Shown here piece by piece: positions 1 to 6,386 of a stretch of DNA of 20,842 nucleotides. Numbering within the stretch: position 1 is the stretch's first letter; every line of letters begins with the position of its first letter. The notes beneath the pieces were generated by a model, which had not been told where the DNA came from, did not search any database, and saw nothing but the letters and a program-made list of their open reading frames with translations. The position numbers and the translations under genes were made by a program. The stretch lies in contig VGAF01000012.1 of the NCBI GenBank assembly GCA_016870855.1, forward strand, positions 1 to 20,842, given 5' to 3'. This DNA comes from Actinomycetota bacterium (lineage in GTDB: Bacteria > Actinomycetota > Actinomycetes > Nanopelagicales > Nanopelagicaceae).

Positions 1-273
1 TAAAGACTCATCGATGGTCACAGCAATATTGATCCGCTCACCGAGTTTCGCCGAGAGGGCATCATTTAGGGCGACCTTAAGCCGGCTCTCTAAGACATCT
101 TTAGCGAAACCATTAGGGGCGGCGACTAGAAGGTTGGATCCGCCATCGCTCTTTAGAAGGCCGAGGGGTTTAGTAAGGGTTAAGAAGGCCCGGTTTTGGG
201 GGGAGTCCTGAGAGACGGAGTGGATGACCCCGCTCCATAGGTCCTCTAGAAGGTCTGAATCTGTCTGAGCCAC
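1..273 (-). CDS. dnaA: Chromosomal replication initiator DnaA, N-terminal part (runs off the window)
   Basis: Replication initiator; only the first 91 codons are present. Translating the minus strand from the GTG at 273-271 gives MAQTDSDLLEDLWSGVIHSV and, further on, the DnaA domain I pattern APNGFAKDVLESRL followed by AKLGERINIAVTID, typical of actinobacterial DnaA. Domain I is the part that self-associates and helps load the helicase; the AAA+ and DNA-binding domains lie outside the window. The start is well fixed: an in-frame TAG lies 9 nt upstream of the GTG, and a Shine-Dalgarno AGGGGG ends 5 nt before it. The gene is divergent from rpmH, the usual actinobacterial arrangement. Identity is clear; only the rest of the protein is unseen. 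Confidence 0.93.
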   Translation of the reverse strand, partial: MAQTDSDLLEDLWSGVIHSVSQDSPQNRAFLTLTKPLGLLKSDGGSNLLVAAPNGFAKDVLESRLKVALNDALSAKLGERINIAVTIDESL

Positions 274-305
274 CCAAACCCCCTAAGAGTTCAAAATCCA
301 CAAAG

Positions 306-314
306 TTATCCACA
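306..314 (+). promoter_or_regulatory. DnaA box 1
   Basis: Exact TTATCCACA. On the minus strand, TAACTT (308-303) fits a TANNNT -10 element for dnaA and would place transcription start about 23 nt before the GTG. The box overlaps that element, which would suit autorepression by DnaA (inference). Confidence 0.75.
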
Positions 315-320
315 GCCTGT

Positions 321-343
321 GGTCTAAACTCTTACTTTAGACC
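321..343. repeat. 8 bp perfect inverted repeat between dnaA and rpmH
   Basis: Arms GGTCTAAA (321-328) and TTTAGACC (336-343) are exact reverse complements around a 7 nt spacer. It sits directly beside DnaA box 1 and upstream of the putative dnaA -10, so it could be an operator. No binding protein can be named. Confidence 0.6.
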
Positions 344-370
344 CACAAAACTCTAAATCTGGCCTTACCC

Positions 371-379
371 TGTGTATAG
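371..379 (-). promoter_or_regulatory. Degenerate DnaA box
   Basis: TGTGTATAG, read on the minus strand as CTATACACA, is one mismatch from TTATNCACA. It lies between the two exact boxes. Confidence 0.45.
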
Positions 380-418
380 AGGCGGAAAGTAAGCCCTCAC
401 CCTATGAAAAGCAAGGGG

Positions 419-427
419 TTATCCACA
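419..427 (+). promoter_or_regulatory. DnaA box 2
   Basis: Exact TTATCCACA, 113 bp from box 1 and in the same orientation, about 105 bp upstream of the rpmH start. Confidence 0.7.
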
Positions 428-453
428 AATTTTTAGATACGGGGGCCACCCGA

Positions 454-459
454 TACCTT
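454..459 (+). promoter_or_regulatory. Possible -10 element for rpmH
   Basis: TACCTT fits TANNNT and would give an rpmH leader of roughly 65-70 nt. No convincing -35 hexamer was seen, so this is tentative. Confidence 0.3.
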
Positions 460-532
460 TACCCCCTGCTCTCGAGGCTGAGTTAAGTCGCGGGACGACC
501 AATACCCAAGAAATTGGTAAGGAGTAAACCCC

Positions 533-673
533 ATGAAGCGCACTTTCCAGCCGAACAACCGTCGGCGCGCAAAAAAGCACGGCTTCCGTGCTCGTATGGC
601 AACCCGTGGTGGCCGCGCAGTTCTATCTGCACGCCGCGCCAAGGGTCGTGCTCGTATCTCTGCCTCTGCTTAA
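533..673 (+). CDS. rpmH: 50S ribosomal protein L34
   Basis: A 46-residue, very basic protein of the large ribosomal subunit, absent from longer-ORF lists because of its size. It starts MKRTFQPNNRRRAKKHGFRA and ends RAKGRARISASA, the standard L34 pattern: the KRTFQPN start, then HGFRARM and the R/A-rich tail. The ATG at 533 is preceded by a good Shine-Dalgarno (AAGGAG, 519-524). Codon choice is C/G-rich (CGC, CGT, GCC), as expected for a highly expressed gene. It is the first gene of the rightward rpmH-rnpA-yidD-yidC-jag-rsmG-parAB run. Confidence 0.97.
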   Translation: MKRTFQPNNRRRAKKHGFRARMATRGGRAVLSARRAKGRARISASA

Positions 674-715
674 TAGTTCTCCAAAAAACTTAAGAGTTTA
701 GAAAGCTAGATCAAA

Positions 716-1048
716 GTGCTTGCGCAATTAAATCGACTTACCTCACGAGAAGATTTCCAGCGCGTCACAAAATCAAAAATCAAATCTCATACGAAGACTC
801 TTACTGGGTATTTACTTACTGTATCAGAGTTAACTGAACCGAAGATCGGATTCATCGTCGCTGGAAATATCGGCGGCTCGGTACGTCGCCATCGAGTGGC
901 GCGCCAACTTCGCCATGCATCTCGGCAATCAATTCATATCTTACCTAAGAGCTCTTTGGTTGTGGTTAGAGCAAACAAGAGAGATCAAGATGCCGAGGTA
1001 GAGATTCCAGAATTATTTAGCTCGTTATCTAAAAAGGTGAGCGCATGA
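716..1048 (+). CDS. rnpA: Ribonuclease P protein component
   Basis: Protein subunit that binds RNase P RNA and helps it mature tRNA 5' ends. The 110-residue product is close to the usual family length. It opens LAQLNRLTSREDFQRV (compare the family pattern NRLTRSxDFRRV) and holds the RNA-binding signature SVRRHRVARQLRHASR at about residues 56-71, in the actinobacterial form with RRHR. The start is GTG at 716; an in-frame TAG lies just upstream and no strong Shine-Dalgarno is visible, so translation may depend on the upstream rpmH transcript. The last codons overlap the yidD start by 4 nt (ATGA), indicating coupling. Confidence 0.93.
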   Translation: MLAQLNRLTSREDFQRVTKSKIKSHTKTLTGYLLTVSELTEPKIGFIVAGNIGGSVRRHRVARQLRHASRQSIHILPKSSLVVVRANKRDQDAEVEIPELFSSLSKKVSA

Positions 1049-1299
1049 AGTATTTGATGTGGCCATTCTTAGTTTTAATCCGCGGTTGGCAGAAATTTAT
1101 CGCCCCAGGTTTGGCGCCACGTTGTAAGTACTATCCATCTTGCTCCCATTACACATTTGATGCGATTAAGAAATACAACATCCTCGGGCTTCTTATGGGC
1201 GCATGGCGCGTGGTGCGCTGTAACCCATTTAGCCATGGTGGCATTGATTATGTACCGGAGAGTTTGAAGTTTGGACCAATCAAGATAGGAGCGCGATAA
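1045..1299 (+). CDS. yidD: Membrane protein insertion efficiency factor YidD
   Basis: A small (84 aa) membrane-associated protein that assists YidC/Sec-dependent insertion of membrane proteins. It shows the family hallmarks: an amphipathic N-terminus (FLVLIRGWQKFIAPGL), the conserved CKYYPSCSHYTFDAIKKY block at residues 27-44 with two cysteines, and RCNPFSHGGIDYVP at 58-71 with a third cysteine. Its start overlaps rnpA by 4 nt, and yidC begins on the base after its stop codon, so rnpA, yidD and yidC are very probably translated as a unit. Confidence 0.95.
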   Translation: MKYLMWPFLVLIRGWQKFIAPGLAPRCKYYPSCSHYTFDAIKKYNILGLLMGAWRVVRCNPFSHGGIDYVPESLKFGPIKIGAR

Positions 1300-2208
1300 A
1301 TGGGTATTTTGGACCCTTTATATTGGGTTGTTTCGGGGGTTATGGTGGTAATTCACCGCGCCCTCTCGCCGGTCTTCGGTGAAGCCAGCGGCGTTACCTG
1401 GACGCTTTCGATCATGGGTTTGGTTCTCCTAATTAGAACTCTTCTTATCCCACTATTTGTTAAGCAGATCAAATCACAGCGCGCACTAACAGCTCTATCA
1501 CCAGAAATGAAGAAGATCCAACAGAAATATAAGGATGATCGCCAGAAACAATCAGAAGAGTTGATGAAGCTTTATAAAACACATAAGACAAATCCGCTCT
1601 CTTCCTGCTTTCCAATCCTTGCTCAGGCACCGATATTCTTTGCGCTCTTTACAGTTCTAAATGGAATTGGAAAGAATCCACCACAAGCGCGCGGAACACT
1701 AACTACGGAATTAGCGGAACAAGCTGCTGAAGCTAAGTTCTTAGGTGCGCCGATTTCTGAAACATTCCTCGGTTCTGGAAACTTAACCACCCAAATCGTC
1801 ACAGTTTTCTTAATTGCTCTGATGTCACTTACAACCTTTACAACCCAACGTCAGTTGATGGTAAAGGGAATGCCTAAGATGGATACGAGCAACAATATGA
1901 TGTTGCAGCAACAGAAGGTCCTTCTTTATCTATTTCCAATTATCTTTGCTGTAACTGGAGTTAACTTTCCAGTTGGAGTTTTGATTTATTGGTCGACAAC
2001 AAATCTTTGGACATGGGGACAGCAGTACTACGTGATTAAAAGAAATCCAGCTCCAGGATCTCCAGCATGGGAGGAGCTCCAAAAGAAGAAGGCGGCTAAG
2101 AACCCGCCAGCCGATGGCGGAAACAATGGCTCAGTCGCTGTTGATGAGCCAGAGAAGCCAAAGGGCCAAAGATTCCAACCAAAGAAGAAAAAGAAAAGAG
2201 ATAAATAG
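1300..2208 (+). CDS. yidC: Membrane protein insertase YidC/Oxa1
   Basis: Inserts and folds integral membrane proteins, alone or with SecYEG. The 302 aa product is the short form without the large periplasmic domain of Gram-negative YidC. Visible parts: a first hydrophobic segment (about 5-20), a second (about 34-52) that includes the conserved arginine of the hydrophilic groove (R46 in LVLLIRTLLIPL), a charged cytoplasmic hairpin (about 58-95, EMKKIQQKYKDDRQ), then NPLSSCFPILAQAPIFFALF and two further membrane stretches around 162-182 and 206-235. The tail is strongly basic and ends PKKKKKRDK, a common feature where YidC contacts the ribosome. Start ATG abuts the yidD stop. Confidence 0.95.
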   Translation: MGILDPLYWVVSGVMVVIHRALSPVFGEASGVTWTLSIMGLVLLIRTLLIPLFVKQIKSQRALTALSPEMKKIQQKYKDDRQKQSEELMKLYKTHKTNPLSSCFPILAQAPIFFALFTVLNGIGKNPPQARGTLTTELAEQAAEAKFLGAPISETFLGSGNLTTQIVTVFLIALMSLTTFTTQRQLMVKGMPKMDTSNNMMLQQQKVLLYLFPIIFAVTGVNFPVGVLIYWSTTNLWTWGQQYYVIKRNPAPGSPAWEELQKKKAAKNPPADGGNNGSVAVDEPEKPKGQRFQPKKKKKRDK

Positions 2209-2245
2209 CTTTAAAAGCCTCATAAGGGGCAAAACAGGAGGATAA

Positions 2246-2731
2246 ATGAGTAAAGAGGAACCAACAAAGACGGTTGAGTCTCGCCTTGAAGAAGAGGGTG
2301 ATATTGCGGCTGACTATCTGGAGGGTCTACTTGATATCGCCGACCTTGATGGGGATATCGAGATTGGAATCGAGAACGACCGAGCCCACCTAGTCGTCGA
2401 GGGCGGGGAGTTATCCCACCTAGTAGGCAAAGAGGGTGAGGTACTCGATGCGCTTCAAGAGCTCACCAGGCTCGCTGTCCAAACAGCGACTGGGGAGAGG
2501 TCCCGTTTGATGCTCGACCTCGATGGCTTCCGCTCTGAGAAGCGGGCGAGTCTTACCAAATTGGCTGAGGAGACGGCTGATGAGGTTAAGTCGAGCGGTA
2601 AGGCGATCAAACTTGCTCCAATGAATGCCTTTGAGCGGAAGATCGTTCATGACACCATCCAAAAAATTGGGCTAAAGAGCGAGTCTGAGGGAGAAGACCC
2701 AGATCGCTGCGTTGTGGTGATGCTTTCCTGA
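2246..2731 (+). CDS. jag: RNA-binding protein Jag/KhpB (KH and R3H domains)
   Basis: Single-stranded nucleic-acid-binding protein of the KhpB/Jag/EloR family, which in other bacteria acts with KhpA on cell elongation and division and is usually encoded next to yidC, as here. The 161 aa product has an acidic N-terminus, a KH domain (about 35-90) with the loop GKEG at 61-64, and an R3H domain (about 100-161) with the defining RxxxH pair R131/H135 in ERKIVH. The separate Jag-N domain of firmicutes is absent, as is usual in actinobacteria. A strong Shine-Dalgarno (AGGAGG, 2236-2241) precedes the ATG. Codon use is clearly more GC-rich than in yidC. The stop TGA overlaps the probable CTG start of rsmG. 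Confidence 0.92.
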   Translation: MSKEEPTKTVESRLEEEGDIAADYLEGLLDIADLDGDIEIGIENDRAHLVVEGGELSHLVGKEGEVLDALQELTRLAVQTATGERSRLMLDLDGFRSEKRASLTKLAEETADEVKSSGKAIKLAPMNAFERKIVHDTIQKIGLKSESEGEDPDRCVVVMLS

Positions 2732-3330
2732 CCGTTTCACGTGAAACGAGGGCCCAAGAGTTCTTTGGTGAGCGCGGGGCAAAGGCCCTCCGCTACGCCG
2801 ATCTCTTAGCGACCACCGCTATTGAGCGGGGGTTGATCGGGCCAAAAGAGGGTGAGCGGATCTGGGAGCGCCATATTGAGAACTGCCTTCCCATCACAAC
2901 CCTCCTTCCAGAGCGCGGAACCTTGGCTGATGTCGGATCAGGGGCTGGGCTACCTGGAATTGTTATCGCTCTCGCTAAACCTCAACTGAAGGTGACCCTA
3001 ATTGAGCCTCTGCAGCGAAGGTGCGAATTTCTCTATGAGGTTATTGATGAACTTGGCTTAAGTGTTGAGGTAATTCGAGCTAAATCTGAGCTTGTTTCTG
3101 GCGAATATGACTTTGTGACAGCGCGGGCAGTAGCTCCCTTAGCCCGGCTCATTGATACTACCTGGCATTTGATTAGGCCCGGTGGCTCACTTCTTGCGAT
3201 GAAAGGGGAGTCGGCGGCCGAAGAGATGGCATCGGCGGAGCTTGAAATCGCCTCAAAATCGACCCTTCATGAGATAAAGATGGCCGATATCCCTGTGTCA
3301 CGCGTTGTTGAGCTAGTTAAGGCTGGTTAA
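2728..3330 (+). CDS. rsmG: 16S rRNA (guanine-N7) methyltransferase RsmG (GidB), probable CTG start
   Basis: SAM-dependent enzyme that methylates 16S rRNA near the decoding site; loss gives low-level streptomycin resistance in several bacteria. The SAM-binding core is LADVGSGAGLPGIVIALAKP followed by TLIEPLQRRCEFL; the C-terminus keeps the ARAVAPL and LLAMKGE blocks. The frame is open and family-like well before the TTG at 2833: it encodes FFGERGAKALRYADLLATTA and ERGLIGPKEGERIWERHIEN, the expected N-terminal helix. The only start-like codons between the in-frame stop at 2686 and that region are CTG 2707 and CTG 2728. I chose 2728 because it overlaps the jag stop (CTGA), suggesting coupling. 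This gives 200 aa. parS site 1 forms codons 3-7. Confidence 0.88.
   Translation: MTVSRETRAQEFFGERGAKALRYADLLATTAIERGLIGPKEGERIWERHIENCLPITTLLPERGTLADVGSGAGLPGIVIALAKPQLKVTLIEPLQRRCEFLYEVIDELGLSVEVIRAKSELVSGEYDFVTARAVAPLARLIDTTWHLIRPGGSLLAMKGESAAEEMASAELEIASKSTLHEIKMADIPVSRVVELVKAG
2734..2747. promoter_or_regulatory. parS site 1 (exact)
   Basis: The 14 bp palindrome GTTTCACGTGAAAC matches the core of the bacterial parS consensus exactly. ParB loads here and spreads, forming the partition complex acted on by ParA. It lies 1.5 kb upstream of parB, inside the first codons of rsmG, reading ...VSRET in that frame. Confidence 0.93.
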
Positions 3331-3339
3331 CTCTCCCGC

Positions 3340-4233
3340 GTGAGTGATTCACGTGAAACAACTGCGCCCCGTCAGGTCATTGGGACCCGGCGTTTCCGTG
3401 AACCTATGCCCAGGCCCATTTCCACCCGGATTTTTACTGTGGCCAACCAGAAAGGCGGGGTAGGCAAGACCACCTCGGCAGTCAATATTGGAGCGGCCCT
3501 AGCTATGGGAGGTCTTCGGACCCTAGTTATCGATCTCGACCCCCAAGGCAATGCGAGTACCGCATTTGGGGTCCAACGCGATGAAGTCCAGGGAATGTAT
3601 GAAGTAATTATCAAAGATCTTCCTATCAAAGAAGCGGCGTTAAAAGTTCCTGGATATCCAGCGCTAGAAATAATTCCCGCAACACAATCTCTTGCAAATG
3701 CCGAAGTTGAGTTAGTTCCACTAGTTGCACGCGAGCTACGTTTAAAGCGCGCGCTAACAAATTATTTAAATGAAGCAGCAGCACGTGGTGAACGTTTTGA
3801 TTATGTGATTATCGATTGCCCACCAAGTCTTGGGTTATTAACAATCAATGCACTTGTTGCAGCTGATGAATTACTGATTCCAATTCAATGTGAGTATTAC
3901 TCTCTAGAAGGTCTAACACTTTTACTTCACACTGTAACTTTGATTGTTGAACATTTAAATCAAAATCTCAAATTAACAACAATTGTTCTAACTATGTATG
4001 ACGGGCGCACTCGATTAGCAAATGATGTTGCTGAAGAAATTCGCAAACATTATCCAAATGAGCTAATCGATATCCCAATTCCACGAGCGGTGCGAGTTAG
4101 TGAAGCGCCTTCATATGGACAGACTGTTATGACTTACGACCCAGGATCAAATGGCGCTGAGGCATATGGACAGGTAGCGCGCGAGATTGCAAGGCGTGGT
4201 GCACCGACTATCACAAGTGCTGAGGTTGGGTAA
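3340..4233 (+). CDS. parA: Chromosome partitioning ATPase ParA
   Basis: Walker-type ATPase that drives segregation of ParB-parS complexes and binds DNA non-specifically in its ATP form. The 297 aa product has an N-terminal extension (about 1-30), then the deviant Walker A motif QKGGVGKTT with the signature lysine K38 and catalytic K43, DLDPQGNAS around residue 65, and Walker B FDYVIIDCPPSLG with D159. The start is GTG 3340, 9 nt after the rsmG stop; no clear Shine-Dalgarno is seen. Codons 2-7 are formed by parS site 2. Composition changes abruptly near base 3600, from about 57% GC in 3361-3600 to about 34% in 3841-4080. The stop overlaps the parB ATG by one base. Confidence 0.95.
   Translation: MSDSRETTAPRQVIGTRRFREPMPRPISTRIFTVANQKGGVGKTTSAVNIGAALAMGGLRTLVIDLDPQGNASTAFGVQRDEVQGMYEVIIKDLPIKEAALKVPGYPALEIIPATQSLANAEVELVPLVARELRLKRALTNYLNEAAARGERFDYVIIDCPPSLGLLTINALVAADELLIPIQCEYYSLEGLTLLLHTVTLIVEHLNQNLKLTTIVLTMYDGRTRLANDVAEEIRKHYPNELIDIPIPRAVRVSEAPSYGQTVMTYDPGSNGAEAYGQVAREIARRGAPTITSAEVG
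3345..3360. promoter_or_regulatory. parS site 2 (one mismatch)
   Basis: TGATTCACGTGAAACA differs at one position from the 16 bp consensus TGTTTCACGTGAAACA. It sits at the start of parA, encoding DSRET, about 610 bp from site 1. Confidence 0.85.
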
Positions 4234-5099
4234 TGACAACCAAACGCGGTGGCCTGGGAAGAAATCTTGATTCGCTAATACCAACTCCAATTCGCGCTAG
4301 CGGTGTTGAAGCCCCGGTTGCTGGAAAGTTAGAAGTTGATATCGATTCAATTCGACCTAATCCAAAACAACCGAGAAGTATCTTTGATGATTCGCAATTA
4401 GCAGAGCTCTCAGCATCAATAAAAGAGATTGGAATCTTGCAACCACCAGTAGTCCGTAAAGTGGGCGAAAATCAATATGAATTGATTATGGGTGAGCGTC
4501 GGCTACGTGCCTCGAAGCTAGCTGGTTTGAAACGTATTCCAGTCATCATCCGCGAGACAAGCGATAACGAGTTATTACGCGAGGCGTTGATTGAGAACAT
4601 TCACCGTAGCGACCTGAATTCTTTAGAAGAAGCAGCTGCTTATAACCAGATGTTGAGCGACTTTGGACTAACTCATGATGAATTGGCAAAGCGAATCGGT
4701 AAATCGCGACCAGTAATCACAAATACTTTAAGACTTCTAAACCTCCCACCGTCAGTCCAGAAGAAGTTGGCAAGTGGTGCGATTAGCGCTGGGCACGCCA
4801 GAGCGCTCCTTGGTTTAAGTAATCCAAGTGAAATCGAACGGATTGCAAACAAGATAGTTAGCGAAGGTTTAAGTGTTCGTGCCACCGAAGAGTTGATAGT
4901 TGTGAGTGGGGGCGGAAAGAAATCTTCTACAAAGAAGGATAGGTCAAGCTCACTTGGTAAGTATCAAGAGTTAGAAGAGCGAATTGGCGATGCGCTCGAT
5001 ACCCGTGTGAAGATCAAGGGCGGAAAGAGCGGCGGAAAGATTCTGATTGAATTTGCCGATAGCCAGGATCTATTACGGATTGCTGGAAAACTTAGTTAA
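4233..5099 (+). CDS. parB: Chromosome partitioning protein ParB
   Basis: Binds parS and slides along DNA as a CTP-gated clamp, nucleating the segregation complex with ParA. The 288 aa product starts with the MTTKRGGLGRNLDSLIP segment, which resembles the ParA-contacting N-terminal peptide of other ParB proteins. Next come the N-terminal CTP-binding domain with GERRLRA at 87-93 and ENIHRSDLN at 121-129, the helix-turn-helix around 146-168 (LTHDELAKRIGKSRPVITNT) and a C-terminal dimerisation part. The start ATG overlaps the parA stop (TAATG), so the two are coupled. Its end overlaps the end of the convergent aminotransferase gene by 8 bp. The two parS sites nearby are its expected targets. Confidence 0.96.
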   Translation: MTTKRGGLGRNLDSLIPTPIRASGVEAPVAGKLEVDIDSIRPNPKQPRSIFDDSQLAELSASIKEIGILQPPVVRKVGENQYELIMGERRLRASKLAGLKRIPVIIRETSDNELLREALIENIHRSDLNSLEEAAAYNQMLSDFGLTHDELAKRIGKSRPVITNTLRLLNLPPSVQKKLASGAISAGHARALLGLSNPSEIERIANKIVSEGLSVRATEELIVVSGGGKKSSTKKDRSSSLGKYQELEERIGDALDTRVKIKGGKSGGKILIEFADSQDLLRIAGKLS

Positions 5100-6357
5100 G
5101 CTTTAAGGTATTACGGCGCTGGATTTCTTGTTCTACAACGCCTGCAAGTGCTTTAACTCCATCGCGAATCCGTTCTGGAGTTGGGTAGCAATATGAAAGT
5201 CTCATTGACCAACTTCCGAGCCCATCTGCGTAAAAGGCAGTTCCCGGAACATAAGCAACCTTTGCCACAGTCGCTTTGGGCATCATCGCTTTAGTATCGA
5301 TTTCTGGCGGGAGAGTCACCCAGACATAAAACCCACCTTGGGGCCGGGTCCATGTGGCTGATTTCGGAAAATGAGCATCAAGGGTCTCGAGCATCGCATC
5401 GCGCCGGGCTTTATAAAGCTCAACAAATGAGGAGATCTGGTCGCGCCAAGGCTGGTTAGCGAGGTAGCTAGAGATCGACATTTGGGAGAAGTTAGATGGA
5501 CAGAGAATTGAGGATTCTGAGGCGATAACTAACTTCTCACGGAGAGCTTGTGGGACGAGAGCCCAACCGATTCGAAATCCAGGAACGATCGTCTTTGAAA
5601 ATGATCCCAAATAGATGACATTTTCAGAATCCTCGGCGCGCATCGCATTTGGGGATGGGCGATCAAATCCAAGTAAGCCATAAGGGTTATCTTCAACTAT
5701 AAATATTTTTTCATTCCTACAGATATCAAGGATCTCAGTACGGCGATCAGCTGGGAGTAATACGCCAGCCGGGTTTTGATAATTAGGAATCAAGTAAAGG
5801 AATTTGATTTTGCGACCTTGATAACGGAGCGTCTTGATGGCTTGTCGGAGCGCTTCTGGGACTAGGCCATCTTTATCCATCTCAACATGCACAACACTTG
5901 CTTCATATTGCGAGAAAGTTCCAAGTGCGCCGACATAAGAAGGTGCTTCAACTAAAACTACATCGCCTGGATCGATGAAGATTCGGGAGATCAAATCAAG
6001 TGCTTGTTGGGAACCAGTAGTTACAAGAATGTCATCGGGGTTAGCGCGGATACCTTCTAGCGCCATCACATCACAGATCTGTTCGCGAAGTTTTGGATGG
6101 CCTTGGCCACTTCCATATTGGAGCGCTTCTTGGCCATGATCCTTAATTAATTTCTCAACGATTGACGCCATCGTCTCCATCGGGATCGCGGTTAAATTCG
6201 GCATTCCACCAGCGAGTGAGACGATTTCGGGGCGAGAGGCGACTGCGAAAAGTGAGCGAATCTCACTTGGTTTCATATGTGCAGCGCGGTGTGCATAACG
6301 TTCATGGAGATTCTCCGGCTCATGGGTCCGGTAGCGCTCTACATCCTCGTTAGACAT
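5092..6357 (-). CDS. PLP-dependent aminotransferase, class I/II (LysN/2-aminoadipate transaminase-like)
   Basis: Fold-type I aminotransferase, substrate unknown. Visible residues: the N-terminal SLAGGMPN block (47-54), YGSGQGHPKLRE around 81-92, TTGSQQALDL for the phosphate-side helix (113-122), PNYQNPAG (191-198), the cofactor aspartate D223 in VEDNPYG, the Schiff-base lysine K255 in GSFSKTIVPGFRIGW, and the substrate-carboxylate arginine in SMRLSYC (R386). The 421 aa length fits the stand-alone enzyme without the GntR DNA-binding domain of MocR regulators. The ATG at 6357 has GGGAG about 11 nt upstream. It is the last gene of the leftward operon, 29 nt after the cwlM-like gene. It ends inside the last codons of parB. 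LysN-like naming reflects the motif pattern only. Confidence 0.85.
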   Translation of the reverse strand: MSNEDVERYRTHEPENLHERYAHRAAHMKPSEIRSLFAVASRPEIVSLAGGMPNLTAIPMETMASIVEKLIKDHGQEALQYGSGQGHPKLREQICDVMALEGIRANPDDILVTTGSQQALDLISRIFIDPGDVVLVEAPSYVGALGTFSQYEASVVHVEMDKDGLVPEALRQAIKTLRYQGRKIKFLYLIPNYQNPAGVLLPADRRTEILDICRNEKIFIVEDNPYGLLGFDRPSPNAMRAEDSENVIYLGSFSKTIVPGFRIGWALVPQALREKLVIASESSILCPSNFSQMSISSYLANQPWRDQISSFVELYKARRDAMLETLDAHFPKSATWTRPQGGFYVWVTLPPEIDTKAMMPKATVAKVAYVPGTAFYADGLGSWSMRLSYCYPTPERIRDGVKALAGVVEQEIQRRNTLKLN

Positions 6358-6386
6358 TTGGGAATTCTCCCATAAGAGCGAGGGAG

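Larger units (their letters stand above)
274..532. other. dnaA-rpmH intergenic region with DnaA boxes (origin-associated)
   Basis: This is the only long non-coding gap in the window (259 bp). It holds two exact DnaA boxes (306-314 and 419-427), a one-mismatch box (371-379, reverse orientation), a 13 bp palindrome CCACAGCCTGTGG (310-322) that overlaps the first box, and an 8 bp inverted repeat (321-328 with 336-343). It must contain the divergent dnaA and rpmH promoters. In Streptomyces and Mycobacterium the main origin lies on the other side of dnaA, between dnaA and dnaN, so I infer an autoregulatory region or part of a split origin rather than the whole oriC. Confidence 0.7.

Noticed and set aside
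433..642. 69-codon minus-strand open frame opposite the rpmH start
   Set aside because: A shadow of the Arg/Ala-rich rpmH gene on the other strand.
674..715. Possible terminator or promoter between rpmH and rnpA
   Set aside because: The 42 bp has only a short imperfect palindrome around CTTAAG and no T-run; nothing is convincing.
2833..3330. rsmG starting at TTG 2833
   Set aside because: It would remove the conserved N-terminal helix and the first half of the GLIGPKE motif region, which are encoded in frame upstream.
5085..5110. Palindromic TTAAGCTTTAA at the parB/aminotransferase junction as a bidirectional terminator
   Set aside because: The stem is AT-rich, short and imperfect, lacks a T-run, and lies within both coding ends.
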